Assembly: GCF_000235365.1 (NCBI RefSeq)
Contig: NC_016450.1
Location: 744,001-808,000, forward strand
Length of the DNA: 64,000 nucleotides
Reading direction: 5' to 3'
Source of the DNA: Eremothecium cymbalariae DBVPG#7215
Taxonomy: Eukaryota; Ascomycota; Saccharomycetes; Saccharomycetales; Saccharomycetaceae
Shown one piece after another: positions 49,025 to 59,029 of this stretch. The notes beneath the pieces are model-generated. The model saw only the letters and a list, made by a program, of their open reading frames with translations. It was not told the origin of the DNA and did not search any database. Both the position numbers and the translations under genes were made by a program. Position 1 is the stretch's first letter; each line of letters begins with the position of its first letter.

Positions 49025-49891
49025 ATGGCTAAGGAGCTTCAAAATGAATTGAATGATCTAGTCTGGTTAGGCACCTTGAATATCGAAGTAAGTTTGCACA
49101 AGAGTCTTGTGGTGGCAGGTACCCCCGCAGACTCTAGCGTGTGTCACCTAAGAATACCGAGAGAATCATATCTGGTGTTATATTTGCCGTTAATATTATT
49201 GAAATTTAAGGATATACTGAGGTTTGAAATTATCAATAAATTCCATGGTTGGTGGTTCGAAGTGGAAAACAAGCCTGTATACTGGAATCATCCGGTTGGC
49301 CCCTTATATGATTCATTAAGATGGTTGAATCCAAATGATAAAACGCGAGAATTCGATGAAGATCTAATAGTTATGTGGAAATTAACTCTAAATTATAGTG
49401 AAACGTTGCCAGTGGGAATGATTCCACTTATAAATGAACTGAATCAAGTTGAAGATTCGTGGCGACATGAATGGAAGCAGGCATGTTTTATTATGAATGG
49501 TTCTTCGAAACAGATAATGTCTTTATCTATCCCAGATTCTAAGCTTTTTTGGCATAGTGTTCTTATAAGGGATACCAAGAACTTTCGTAATATTGCTTCT
49601 AAGATCGTACCAAGAAAAGGTAATATGAGAGCTGTACCAATTCGTATACATTTAACTACTCTCAATGGCGTTGAAGTTATACAACCTAATTCCAAGATAC
49701 TTCGTGAGTCTAGTGCCACCCTTGGAAGCTTATTAAGAATAGAACTTCCTCAACTATTCGATCTCGGAGCGATAAACGCTGACCCTATAATACAAGGCAT
49801 CGAGGTGTCACTAGAATCCCAACTTATTAGCCTATATAATGGGTTTGCAAGTATTGATGGTTTCCTGCATGTTTCTATACGTATGATATAA
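49025..49891 (+). CDS. ATG5: ATG5, autophagy conjugation protein
   Basis: 288 residues from the ATG at 49025 (294 in S. cerevisiae, YPL149W). The two ubiquitin-like folds and the helical region are recognisable by VWLGTLNIEVSL at the N-terminus, the helix-rich centre, and the block with SWRHEWKQACFIMNGS. Lys151 in HEWKQAC aligns with the acceptor Lys149 to which Atg12 is joined. Atg5-Atg12 with Atg16 acts as the E3-like factor for Atg8 lipidation on the phagophore. The stop codon is 164 bases from the convergent ABP140 stop. Confidence 0.93.
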   Translation: MAKELQNELNDLVWLGTLNIEVSLHKSLVVAGTPADSSVCHLRIPRESYLVLYLPLILLKFKDILRFEIINKFHGWWFEVENKPVYWNHPVGPLYDSLRWLNPNDKTREFDEDLIVMWKLTLNYSETLPVGMIPLINELNQVEDSWRHEWKQACFIMNGSSKQIMSLSIPDSKLFWHSVLIRDTKNFRNIASKIVPRKGNMRAVPIRIHLTTLNGVEVIQPNSKILRESSATLGSLLRIELPQLFDLGAINADPIIQGIEVSLESQLISLYNGFASIDGFLHVSIRMI

Positions 49892-50054
49892 TTATTTAAT
49901 CCTCTTTTGAGCTTTCAGTAAATTACCTACAAATAGATGCCCTTTGGTTAAACAGAGAAATGATGATCAGGATAGATAATATTATAAAAAAAAAAATACA
50001 GCTCATACAGATAAGGTGAAAGAAATATCTATTAAAATTTAAAAGGCAAATTGA

Positions 50055-51684
50055 TTATTCCGGTACGGTAAACACAGCTTGAAGCCAAACACGATACATT
50101 TTCAGCTGTCTCTTTCTATTGACCAATAGTCTTCTATCGGAAGCCACTTTGACTTCTTTAAAGTACTTTTCGGTAAAGATATCTTTTAGTTCTTCCTCTG
50201 TGAAAAAGTAAACCCTTGTTCCATCACCTCTAATATAAAAATTATCATCTAATAATCTGTGCTTTTTGAATCTGATTTGAGCCAGATCATAACGGCCATA
50301 ATCTCTAAATAAAATCTTACCACCAGGCTTAAGAAGTTTGTATAGGTTATCCATAGCTTTTTTCCATTGATCAGGGGCCAACGCGCTGAAGACGAAAATC
50401 ATAACAGCAATATCCACAGAATGTGGCTCCACGCCATCAGGAAGGATACCTTCTGGGTTAGCCAAGTCCCAAACAGCTGCGTGGGCGTGTTTGGGATTAA
50501 AATTTTCAGATGTTTTGACCAACTCAACTGCTTTGGGCGCAAAATCGACACCTACAACCCTCAAGTGTTCATTTTCATTAGCACTTAAGATAGGAAACAT
50601 TGTGTTGCCCGCACCACATCCAATTTCTAATATTGTGACAGGCCCCGCATCTTCCTTTGTTGCTGCATATAACGAAGGAAATTCTATCTGTAGCCATTTT
50701 CTGTCTTTAAAGAAGTTTTCCTTGTTATTTTTGTAAAAAATATCCCAGTAGCGAGCAGGGTTACTATTGTATAACTTTTTATCAAAATCTTGAACTGGGT
50801 ACATCTGTTGTTCAGCAATCTTGACCTTAGCTAGCTGTACTTGTTCCTCCCCCCATTCGATATTGTCCCAAGCGTTATGGCACCACACATCGGCCTCATT
50901 GGCTAGTTGACGTCTACCAAACTCGAAGGGATCATCACGTCCAATCCGTGAATCTGTCGAGCGTTGGTTTGCTGTAGTACCATTAGACACACAAGTGTCC
51001 TCAGATTCACCATCCAAACCAGCGCTAGTGTTCCCATCCAGCCCTCCACTAATATGCTCATCCAACTCCCCGTTAATGTTCTCATTCTCACCATCATCTT
51101 CACTTTTATTTTTCTCGTGTGCATTATCTTCCAACGCCTGTTCGCGCACATCTTTCTTCAGAGCGTCTATTTCATCTGTAGCTAATTCAGGCTTGCCTAA
51201 GCAAACAGACACCGCCACCGATAACCTCAATGTTACCGGCGGAAGTGTCTAAACATTCTGCACTTTGCTTCCTACCCGCTGTTCTTTTCTTGCTCTTCTT
51301 CGTCTTCTTAGTCCTCTTCTTGCTCTTCTTACCTGTTTCGCTCTTACCAGCATCTGAAGTCGCATCTGAAGTTCCCATTACAAAAGGCCCGTCGTGGTCC
51401 TCATCATCCTCCTGTGTGTCTCCTTCTTCATCGCCTGTTTGTAGCGATGGAGCCAAAAACCCCTCTCTATACTCCCCAAGGTCTCCATCATCCGAACCTT
51501 CATAATCACCTGCAGTCTTCACTATATCAACAATCTCAATCGACGGCTCACTAAACTTATAGTAAGACACACAATCAGAATGATCATCCCCTTCCTTTTT
51601 ACCATGGTGCCCAGCCTCACAGCACTTAGGGGCTTCTTCTTGCGTAATAGACTCGAACTTTTTAATCAAATCTGCAACACCCAT
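50055..51684 (-). CDS. ABP140: ABP140/TRM140, actin-binding tRNA m3C methyltransferase, needs +1 frameshift
   Basis: Two overlapping frames make one protein. Frame 1 starts at the ATG at 51684 with the actin-binding peptide MGVADLIKKFESITQEE (the Lifeact segment, two changes from S. cerevisiae) and ends at a TGA at 51187-51189. At 51201-51195 the - strand reads CTT AGG C, the heptamer used by Ty1 and S. cerevisiae ABP140. Slipping +1 after CTT (162 codons) and reading GGC from 51197 continues for 380 residues to a stop at 50055, giving about 542 residues (628 in S. cerevisiae). The downstream part is a SAM methyltransferase (ILEIGCGAGNTMFPIL, VDIAVMIFVFSAL) that makes 3-methylcytidine at position 32 of tRNA-Thr and tRNA-Ser. 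It matches YOR239W/YOR240W. Confidence 0.94.
51195..51201 (-). promoter_or_regulatory. CTT-AGG-C programmed +1 frameshift site
   Basis: The heptamer sits exactly where the upstream frame of ABP140 hands over to the downstream one, four codons before the upstream stop. In S. cerevisiae slippage on CUU is driven by slow decoding of AGG by a scarce tRNA-Arg; the same is inferred here. Confidence 0.9.
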
Positions 51685-52041
51685 ATCACCGAAAATGAAA
51701 AACCCTTCTATTAATGTTCAACGAGAATCGCTTTCAACTCCTTTTCCTTACTCCTCCCTTATATACTAATAAAATCAAACCGTCTAATGAAATACACTCC
51801 AAAAGGTCGAATCAGAAATTACTCTTGCTTCTTTCAAAACGTTTTTATAAGTGCCTCTTCTGCCAGTTAATTTTGTTTGTTCACAACTCTCGGCCAACGT
51901 TTCAAATATCAAAAAATATTAACGAAACAAAAAAATCTTGATATTTAAATATCACATGACTTGGAAACGTTTACAACCACCAAACGCTACTCTCTCCGTC
52001 CATGAGAAAGTTTCACCCCACTGTACCTAGTTGTCGATTAA
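51685..52041. other. Intergenic region ABP140 - PPT2
   Basis: 357 bases holding the ABP140 promoter and the PPT2 3' end. A 75-codon ATG frame at 51714-51941 on the + strand has low-complexity content and is not supported as a gene. Confidence 0.5.
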
Positions 52042-52623
52042 CTAGCAACTTTCTTCTTCCTGGTTGTCACGATGTTCACTACATGTTTCATCCTTAACCT
52101 GGCATACGAACGTCACTACGTAATCACCGTCGTGAGATACGCTTAACAAAAACCGACTACCCTTGACATGCATATTCCAAAACCTTTCCAAACCAGCTGT
52201 TTCACGAAACCCACCCACGTCTACATTAATCACGGGGCACCCTGTTACTGCATCGTTCGATTTGTAAAACTGCTTGTATATTGCCGACGCCGCCGGCAAT
52301 GCGTTTGGACGCTGCAGCCCACTAACCAACGCCTTGTAAATAGCTTCCTTCGTCGCCCATATTCCTGCAAGGTAACGCGCATTGCGCATCTGCTGGACGC
52401 TGCTACAACGGCCGGAGGCCGTTGTAGCAGCCTCCACAACCTCGCCGTAAAACTGTTTTACCTCATAAGGATGCATAAACTTTTTTGTAAATCTCTCAAA
52501 CCCATTTCTGCCTGCCCGCTGATCCGAGAGCTGCTGCTGCTTCGATGAATATTTCTCCATCAGTCTTAAAAACCTCGACACACGGACAACATCTGTTCCA
52601 ATGCCCAATAAATTGTTCTGCAT
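52042..52623 (-). CDS. PPT2: PPT2, mitochondrial phosphopantetheinyl transferase
   Basis: 193 residues from the ATG at 52623 (173 in S. cerevisiae, YPL148C). It is an AcpS-type holo-ACP synthase that attaches phosphopantetheine to mitochondrial acyl carrier protein. The metal-binding motif GIGTDVVRVSRF at the N-terminus and the catalytic WATKEAIYKAL are intact, as is the late SVSHDGDYVVTF. Between helix regions an Ala/Thr/Ser stretch (VEAATTASGRCSSV) is encoded by a perfect DNA hairpin (52399-52431), which may explain part of the extra length. No typical presequence is obvious. It is divergent from PXA1. Confidence 0.9.
   Translation of the reverse strand: MQNNLLGIGTDVVRVSRFLRLMEKYSSKQQQLSDQRAGRNGFERFTKKFMHPYEVKQFYGEVVEAATTASGRCSSVQQMRNARYLAGIWATKEAIYKALVSGLQRPNALPAASAIYKQFYKSNDAVTGCPVINVDVGGFRETAGLERFWNMHVKGSRFLLSVSHDGDYVVTFVCQVKDETCSEHRDNQEEESC
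52399..52431. repeat. Perfect 33-base hairpin inside PPT2
   Basis: Arms GCTGCTACAACGGCC (52399-52413) and GGCCGTTGTAGCAGC (52417-52431) surround GGA. All 15 pairs match, it is G+C-rich, and its length is a multiple of three, so the PPT2 frame is kept. Confidence 0.9.
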
Positions 52624-53542
52624 GAACCTTTGCAGGATGCGTGTGATGATCCTATAGTCTGCAGTAGAAACCTATGTGCTCAAGAAAGGTTCGCCTTGGA
52701 AAAGTCTATAAAACAGGAGACCGCCCCCATGAACACAGTACAAAGTAGAAAACACAACCACCAATGTAGACCACACGCTCTAGTAAGTGGTGCTAGGAGA
52801 AGTGGTAGTAGCAGTAGTAGAGTACCCTTCTATTGACTTGTTTTTTTCACTTCAGATCGTATCATAGTCACATGCCACATGACGCAGCTGCTTAAGTAAT
52901 ATCATCACGTGATTGTGTCACGTGATGCCACGTGACACAATCACCTCGAACGAAACAGCCGTTGGAGAAAACTGGAACTGTGAGCGCCGTCCCCTCCCTC
53001 CCCTTCCAAAATTGCTAAACCCGAAACCCATGCTAAAACCACGCCAAAATACGCAAATTTACGAGAATAAAGAATAAAAGTAATCTAGTTTCAACCCCGT
53101 CCCCTCACCAAGCAGTCAGCAAAAGTGCATCAATCTCGGGTAAATTTGTGCTGTTTGTGTTTGTCTGTGTATAAATAGGAACGTGTTAGGGTTTTTTTAT
53201 CTGTCCCTTCCTTTGGATGATTCATTCAGATATAATAATAATATAACATAAAGAAGGGAATTTTGTTATTTTAATTGATTGATTGAAATATTGTGAAAAA
53301 AGGAATAGTAAGCAAGGTACGTAGGAATCCTATACCATATAGTTTACTGTTTTGTTGAAGCAGAGGTATTGGTTACGATAGAGAGGAAGAGGGTGATATA
53401 GGAATATTATCTAACTAACGAACGAAAAGCAGTCTCAAAATTGGGTTGTATTTATTTTTTTATTTTGAAAAGGGGTGAGAGAGTTGTATTTTAATAATTT
53501 TTGTTTATTTTTACGTTTTTGTTTTGTTTGTTTGTTGGCGAT
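52624..53542. promoter_or_regulatory. Divergent promoter PPT2 / PXA1
   Basis: 919 bases. It contains the CACGTG inverted-repeat cluster (52906-52944) and a TATAAATA box at 53170-53177, about 365 bases before the PXA1 ATG. A long 5' leader for PXA1 is implied if that box is used. No gene is supported. Confidence 0.6.
52906..52944. promoter_or_regulatory. Triple CACGTG cluster with 16-bp-arm inverted repeat
   Basis: CACGTG occurs at 52906-52911, 52919-52924 and 52929-52934. The last two sit within perfect arms GTGATTGTGTCACGTG (52909-52924) and its complement (52929-52944), separated by ATGC. Sites of this form (RTCACRTG) bind Cbf1-type or Pho4/Tye7-type bHLH factors in yeasts. Confidence 0.7.
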
Positions 53543-56029
53543 ATGTCTTCTACTGCAAGGGTATTAAGGCTTCAAGGGTTTTTTGTCAAGAGCCATCGAA
53601 ACTTGTTAGGGTTGGATGTTAGTAAGGTGGCGTGTTCGGAGTATTTGCGGGTTGTGGCGAGTCATATATGGGGTCTTGCGCGTAGTGCGGAAGGTAAGCG
53701 AGGTCGTCGAGTGAGGGTTTTGTTGGTGGTTATTTTGGCTGGTGTGTTGTCGGGCTCGGTGACTATGGTGTATCAGTTTATCTCGCATATGCGTCGGGAA
53801 CAACGGCCCAGGTTGCAGCGATCTAGGTCTCAGGTGTTGTTGAAGAGCGGTGCTCGTGAGATGCATGTGCCGTATCATAACAGTTCGAAGACCAAGCGGA
53901 TTCTTATCACGCCTACTAATAAGGATCGGTATGAACATGATAAGTTTTTGTTCAAATATTTTGGGCGAGATATCAAGTCCAAGTTGTTTTATTCTAGGTT
54001 TTTGGCGCAGTTGAATATCTTGGCGAAGATATTAATACCCAAGCTTACTGGGAAGAATGCGATGTTGGTTACTTTGCAGGTTTTCTTCCTTGTTATGAGG
54101 ACATGGTTGTCGTTATTTATTGCCAGGTTGGATGGACAGATTGTGAAGGATATCATTGCTGGTCGTAGGTCCAAATTTCTGATTGATATTGGTTGCTGGT
54201 TTTTGATAGCATTTCCTGCTTCGTATACGAACAGTGCTATTAAATTTATACAGAGGCGCTTGAGTCTGAGTTTCCGTACTAATTTAACTCGGTACATTCA
54301 TGATATGTATTTGGATCACAGATTGGTTTTCTACAAGCTGATGTATGATCATGATGCCCATAAGAATGTGATTGCTAATGTTGACAATTCAATTGCTAAT
54401 GATATTAACAAGTTTTGTGATGCGGTTACGAATTTGTTTGCTAATATGGCCAAGCCTGTTATTGACCTTGTTTTCTTTTCGTTTTACTTGCGTGATAATT
54501 TGGGTACTTTGGGTGTTGCAGGTATCTTTATGAATTATTTCTTAACTGGATACATTTTGAAACAGTACACCCCTCCATTGGGTAAATTGGTAAGCAAGAG
54601 ATCAAGTGCAGAGGGTAATTATTATAATTATCACTTGAATATGATCAATAACAACGAGGAAATTGCCTTTTATCAAGGTACCGCTGTGGAAAAGGTTAAG
54701 GTTGACAATATATACGAGAAGCTTATGGCTCAAATGTTGCAGGTTGACAGGGCAAAGGTCTTTTATAACGTCATTGAAGACTATATCTTGAAGTATACAT
54801 GGTCTGCTCTAGGTTATGCCTTTGCATCTATTCCTATTGTGTTGACTGCTTTGGCAACGGGTAAAAATAACGAGGAATACAACATGAGGGAATTTATTGT
54901 TAACAAGAGATTGATGTTATCCTTAGCAGATGCTGGTAGTAGATTGATGTACTCTATTAAGGATATCTCTCAATTAACAGGTTATACAGATCGTGTGTTT
55001 ACGCTATTGACGGTTTTGCACCGTGTACATTCTGCGGACTTTAAGTACGGTATTGTGGATGAAGTTCCAAGCGATGTTGCTCGAATGGATGAGGTATCTG
55101 CTGCAGAAGAAAAAACAATATCAGAAATCCGTGGTACTACTCAACGTAACTTTAATGGTATTCGTTTAGAAAATATTGATGTTGTTATACCATCACCTAA
55201 TGGTCTCAAGGGGGCAAAATTGATCAGTAAGTTGAAATTCCAAATTCCTCCAGTTCTAGCTGGGGAACTTAAAAAGGCTAATTCCGCACCTGCTTCATCA
55301 AACCTCACCCAAGCCAATGTGTTGCTTGGCCCGGGGAGTAGTTTGTTGATCTTGGGACCTAACAGCTGTGGTAAATCATCTATTCAAAGAATTATTGCAG
55401 AAATTTGGCCAATTTACAATAAGACAGGTCTCTTGTCGATCCCTTCTGAATCAGACATGATGTGCATTGCTCAACGCCCTTACTTTATCCAAGGCGGTAC
55501 TTTTAGAGATCAGATCATCTACCCGATGTTTGTGGATACTTTCTATGAGAAAGGACACAAGGATCGTGAATTGGTTCGCGTCCTCAAAGAAGTGAAATTG
55601 GATTACTTGTTGAAGAGAGCTGATGCGTTAAACTACTTGGACCATGTAGCTGACTGGAAGGATGTTCTAAGTGGTGGAGAAAAGCAAAGGATGAATTTTG
55701 CCCGTATTATGTTTCATAGACCTAAATTTATCGTTCTAGATGAAGCTACCAATGCCATCAGTGCTGATATGGAAGACTACTTGTTTAATATGTTAAAAAA
55801 GTTCCGCTTCAATTTCATATCTATATCCCAAAGGCCTTCATTGATCAAGTATCATGACTACTTGTTAGAGATAACTACAAATTCTAACTGGCAATACCAG
55901 ACGTTGGGTTCAGACGAAGCAATTACCTCTATAGATACTGAGATTGAGTCTTTGGAATCTAAACTGTCACAAATCCATAATTGGGAAAAAGAGCGCGAAG
56001 AACTCAAACGTAAATTGTCAAATGTTTAA
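53543..56029 (+). CDS. PXA1: PXA1, peroxisomal ABC half-transporter for long-chain acyl-CoA
   Basis: 828 residues from the ATG at 53543; a TTG fourteen codons upstream is not used. S. cerevisiae Pxa1 (YPL147W) has 870. The N-terminal membrane domain has a segment at about 55-80 and others between 150 and 450, with the ALD-subfamily EAA-like motif (NEEIAFYQG). The nucleotide-binding domain has Walker [10 protein letters not shown] near 605, signature LSGGEKQR near 709 and Walker [10 protein letters not shown] near 730, and ends in a coiled coil. Pxa1 pairs with Pxa2 to import long-chain fatty acyl-CoA for beta-oxidation. An oleate-response element was not clearly found upstream. Confidence 0.94.
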   Translation: MSSTARVLRLQGFFVKSHRNLLGLDVSKVACSEYLRVVASHIWGLARSAEGKRGRRVRVLLVVILAGVLSGSVTMVYQFISHMRREQRPRLQRSRSQVLLKSGAREMHVPYHNSSKTKRILITPTNKDRYEHDKFLFKYFGRDIKSKLFYSRFLAQLNILAKILIPKLTGKNAMLVTLQVFFLVMRTWLSLFIARLDGQIVKDIIAGRRSKFLIDIGCWFLIAFPASYTNSAIKFIQRRLSLSFRTNLTRYIHDMYLDHRLVFYKLMYDHDAHKNVIANVDNSIANDINKFCDAVTNLFANMAKPVIDLVFFSFYLRDNLGTLGVAGIFMNYFLTGYILKQYTPPLGKLVSKRSSAEGNYYNYHLNMINNNEEIAFYQGTAVEKVKVDNIYEKLMAQMLQVDRAKVFYNVIEDYILKYTWSALGYAFASIPIVLTALATGKNNEEYNMREFIVNKRLMLSLADAGSRLMYSIKDISQLTGYTDRVFTLLTVLHRVHSADFKYGIVDEVPSDVARMDEVSAAEEKTISEIRGTTQRNFNGIRLENIDVVIPSPNGLKGAKLISKLKFQIPPVLAGELKKANSAPASSNLTQANVLLGPGSSLLILGPNSCGKSSIQRIIAEIWPIYNKTGLLSIPSESDMMCIAQRPYFIQGGTFRDQIIYPMFVDTFYEKGHKDRELVRVLKEVKLDYLLKRADALNYLDHVADWKDVLSGGEKQRMNFARIMFHRPKFIVLDEATNAISADMEDYLFNMLKKFRFNFISISQRPSLIKYHDYLLEITTNSNWQYQTLGSDEAITSIDTEIESLESKLSQIHNWEKEREELKRKLSNV

Positions 56030-56117
56030 TTTTAGAAAGTATATATGTATATTCTGATATAATAACCTATCTAATGCTCTCCCTTGTTATTTTATGTATC
56101 AAATATAAACTCTTGTC

Positions 56118-57029
56118 TCACTGCATCTCGGCAGACCATGGCATTTTCCCCTGTATCCGGTTTTCAAAGTATCGTTTATCATCTTCAATAATGTGATGTT
56201 TTACATTCAAATGATACAGTGGCAGTTGGTATTTTTGGCTCCTCTTGAAAGGGTTTCTATGCAGCTTTTTAGTCATTAAGGCATCTCTAGTTCCATACCA
56301 ATCTTTTCTAAACAGTTCCAAAGCGTTTTTGGCCTCCATCCTATAGAGCTGATAGAAGTATTCTTGTTTTTGTACATTATCGTGACTGGGCTTTGGATCT
56401 TCACCAATATATTTGATCTTATTAGCTGGATAGTCAATCGCTTTTGCATGTAAATTAAGAAACCTTTCTCTCTTAAACTCAAAACCAAATATAGTAATAG
56501 TTGAAGGATAGGATCCAGTAACCTCGTGAAACCTTCCAATTGAGAATAATAGGTTTTCAAACGAATCTAATGCAAAACATTCGGTGTAGATATATTTGGT
56601 GAATAAGGTTTCGATGTCTATTCCATGTCTAGTGCTTAAACCAAAAATAATCTGTTCGCAAATATGCACAATTCCTTTATCTTGGTGTATTAAGCTCTTC
56701 GGTATCTCTTCACATGATTCAATCCACTTCAAGAGTTTCCGAGTCATATAATAGTAACTTGAAGCCTCAGAGATAGGGCCAGCTTCCTCTTTAGTCTCTG
56801 AGCCACTAAATACGAGAACAGACGACTCTATATCATTAATCAGCTCTCTGACTGCTAATAGTGAATGCCTTATAAACGCTAAATGGTCATTACCTTCATA
56901 CTGGAATGGAGCCAGATACCAATGTTCCGGTAACTGGCCTAAGTTTTCCTCTCCCTTTGTTACATAATGCTGCTTCCAAATTGAGTGACACGGAACGGTT
57001 ATCAAGTGAGTTCTCAAGTTGGTAGCCAT
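56118..57029 (-). CDS. DUF218-family protein (YOR238W counterpart)
   Basis: 303 residues from the ATG at 57029, equal in length to S. cerevisiae YOR238W. The DUF218 pattern is visible: a strand ending in VLVFSGSETK (phosphate- or nucleotide-binding-like loop) near residue 70, an EASSYYYMTRKL helix, a TECFALDSFENLLFSIGRF block and TIFGFEFKRERFLNLHAKAI. Bacterial relatives (SanA/YdcF) bind nucleotides or act on envelope precursors; the yeast function is unknown. It is convergent with PXA1 and tandem with NOP53. Confidence 0.87.
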   Translation of the reverse strand: MATNLRTHLITVPCHSIWKQHYVTKGEENLGQLPEHWYLAPFQYEGNDHLAFIRHSLLAVRELINDIESSVLVFSGSETKEEAGPISEASSYYYMTRKLLKWIESCEEIPKSLIHQDKGIVHICEQIIFGLSTRHGIDIETLFTKYIYTECFALDSFENLLFSIGRFHEVTGSYPSTITIFGFEFKRERFLNLHAKAIDYPANKIKYIGEDPKPSHDNVQKQEYFYQLYRMEAKNALELFRKDWYGTRDALMTKKLHRNPFKRSQKYQLPLYHLNVKHHIIEDDKRYFENRIQGKMPWSAEMQ

Positions 57030-57241
57030 TATATCAGAGTTATTTCTCTATAAGGTTATGTCGAGGTTGTTTTAGTGGGTTAACTCTGTTTAGGATCTGA
57101 TGCCATTTTTCATATCTAAAGAATGACAACAATGTCCCATATTTAAAATGAGTGAAAAATGCATGATAACTTGCTTATCTAATGACGATATATATCAGGT
57201 TAATGTACAAATGAAATATTGATGTGTTGTTACGTAAAAGA

Positions 57242-58564
57242 TCATTTAAAATCCTTATATCTCCACTTTTCTGTAATCTTCTTCTTGTACTTTCTTCCTT
57301 TCCTAACAGGGACTCTGGTCTCAATCTTACCAGAACCTTGTAACTTTCTCATATTATCATATAAAAGATTACCCTCTGGTCTTAGTTTCCTCAGAGAATC
57401 TGATAATTCATCAGAAAATTTGACCTCTAGCTGGTTGTCCTTAACGCAATGCTTAGTTCCTAATTTAGGATTCTTACTTACTTTCCTGCTAGTCTTACTA
57501 CCTGTTTGAACTTGTTTTTGGACCTGTTTAGTCGCTTCAATTTCAATATCTTCAAATTTTTCTAATTGATGTAATTGAACCTTGAGTCTCTTTAACTCTT
57601 GTTGTAGTTTTACCTTTTCCTCGTGTCTCTTTTGCTTATTCCTTTGATATTTAGTCTTCTTCTTATTCTTCACGGCAGCATTAACAGAAAGTTTAACGTT
57701 GTCGCCCACTTCCTCATCATCTGAGACTGTATTCTCCGGCTCTGACTCATCTTCCTCATCAGACTCCTCTTCGTTGTCGTCCAGAGTTTCCATTAGATGC
57801 TTGATTTTCCGCTTATATTCTTCTAATTGCACTCTTCTGTTTTCATTAACTTTCTCGACTTCGTACTCTGCCTTTATCAATTGCTCCCAATGTTCCTGAT
57901 CTGGATTGTATGATTTTCCAGCATGTGGCATATCGTTAATCTCCTTGACATTAACAGGGGCACGCTTGATGGTGTCTGGGGCTACTGTGGCCACAGACCA
58001 ACCAGTACTAGATTTCTCCAGGAGTGGCTCAGGAATCTTCCCGTTCGCACTATTTAACTTAATTCCTGAGGGAAGCTTGACTTCATTATTATCCTTTCCC
58101 CATAGATCAAACCCTTTTGACTTGATTAAACCCTCTTTTGAAACCTGGGCTTTAGATTTAGATTCACCAAGTCCTCTGCCAGCTAGAGCCATCAACCTAC
58201 TGACTTCCTTCTTCGACACACCTTGAATCTTTGCATGCTTCTTACCTGAACTCTTGGGATGACACAAAGCAGGTACTTTAGAAGCATCTTTGATAGCTGC
58301 CAGGATCTCAGCTGACTTAACAGTTTTCGCAATTTGCTTCCTCTTGATTAATTTACTTTTTAAAGCCTCATCTCCTTTAACATCAACTTGAAACAGAGCA
58401 GCTGACGGTAATTCAGTAATATTAGAACTACCATGAGTGATTTCATGTTCCGTACTGGTTTTAATGGATGTCTCGATATCAGTTAAGTCGATATTTTTCC
58501 TCCATGCCTTCTTACCTTTACGTGAGGATTGCTTATACTGGGAAGGACGATCATTAGCAACCAT
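57242..58564 (-). CDS. NOP53: NOP53, late 60S ribosome-assembly factor
   Basis: 440 residues from the ATG at 58564; a TTG twelve codons upstream is not used. S. cerevisiae Nop53 (YPL146C) has 455. The N-terminus (PSQYKQSSRKGKKAWRKNID) is nearly identical to the orthologue. A central acidic stretch (DDNEEESDEEDESEPEN near 275) is followed by a basic coiled-coil (KNKKKTKYQRNKQKRHEEK), and the conserved C-terminus ends in basic residues. Nop53 recruits the exosome helicase Mtr4 for 7S pre-rRNA (5.8S 3' end) trimming. It lies between the YOR238W and KES1 counterparts. Confidence 0.93.
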   Translation of the reverse strand: MVANDRPSQYKQSSRKGKKAWRKNIDLTDIETSIKTSTEHEITHGSSNITELPSAALFQVDVKGDEALKSKLIKRKQIAKTVKSAEILAAIKDASKVPALCHPKSSGKKHAKIQGVSKKEVSRLMALAGRGLGESKSKAQVSKEGLIKSKGFDLWGKDNNEVKLPSGIKLNSANGKIPEPLLEKSSTGWSVATVAPDTIKRAPVNVKEINDMPHAGKSYNPDQEHWEQLIKAEYEVEKVNENRRVQLEEYKRKIKHLMETLDDNEEESDEEDESEPENTVSDDEEVGDNVKLSVNAAVKNKKKTKYQRNKQKRHEEKVKLQQELKRLKVQLHQLEKFEDIEIEATKQVQKQVQTGSKTSRKVSKNPKLGTKHCVKDNQLEVKFSDELSDSLRKLRPEGNLLYDNMRKLQGSGKIETRVPVRKGRKYKKKITEKWRYKDFK

Positions 58565-59029
58565 TTCAAAATCTTCAAAAAGTCTAGAATGATCAAACAA
58601 ACGTACTTATCGATAGACTTATTGATTAATGTACTATACTTACTGATGGAATAACGTAACTAACTTCACTAGGTGGTCTGCTATTATAATATCTATCTCA
58701 TCGGTCTCAAATTTTTCATGCTAGGAATCACGTTGCTTTTTAAACAGTTCTTGAAACTAACGTATAAAGTGATGATAATACCATGTGACAGAACGATGAA
58801 TCTTTAAATAGTTTTCAGTATCATATATATATAAACGGTTTACAGAGGATCAATTTTGTTGGTTTGAGAAATATTTATGTTCTTATGAATTAATTAGATA
58901 TGCTACCTGCTTTAGGATGATAATAAGTTGAGTTTGTGACCTCTAGGATCATGAGATAATCTAGTCAAAAAAAGCCCCTAGTGTTATGTGACGAATTGTC
59001 AAATTGAGTAACTTTTATCTCTTATTCCT
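58565..59029. other. Intergenic region NOP53 - KES1
   Basis: 465 bases, NOP53 promoter and KES1 3' end. GTGATGAT at 58769 resembles a C box, but no paired D box was found, so no snoRNA is called. Confidence 0.4.

Noticed and set aside
51714..51941. 75-codon ATG frame between ABP140 and PPT2
   Set aside because: Low-complexity, in the ABP140 promoter, no family resemblance.
58769..58776. C-box-like GTGATGAT considered for a box C/D snoRNA
   Set aside because: No D box CTGA with flanking complementary ends at a suitable distance.
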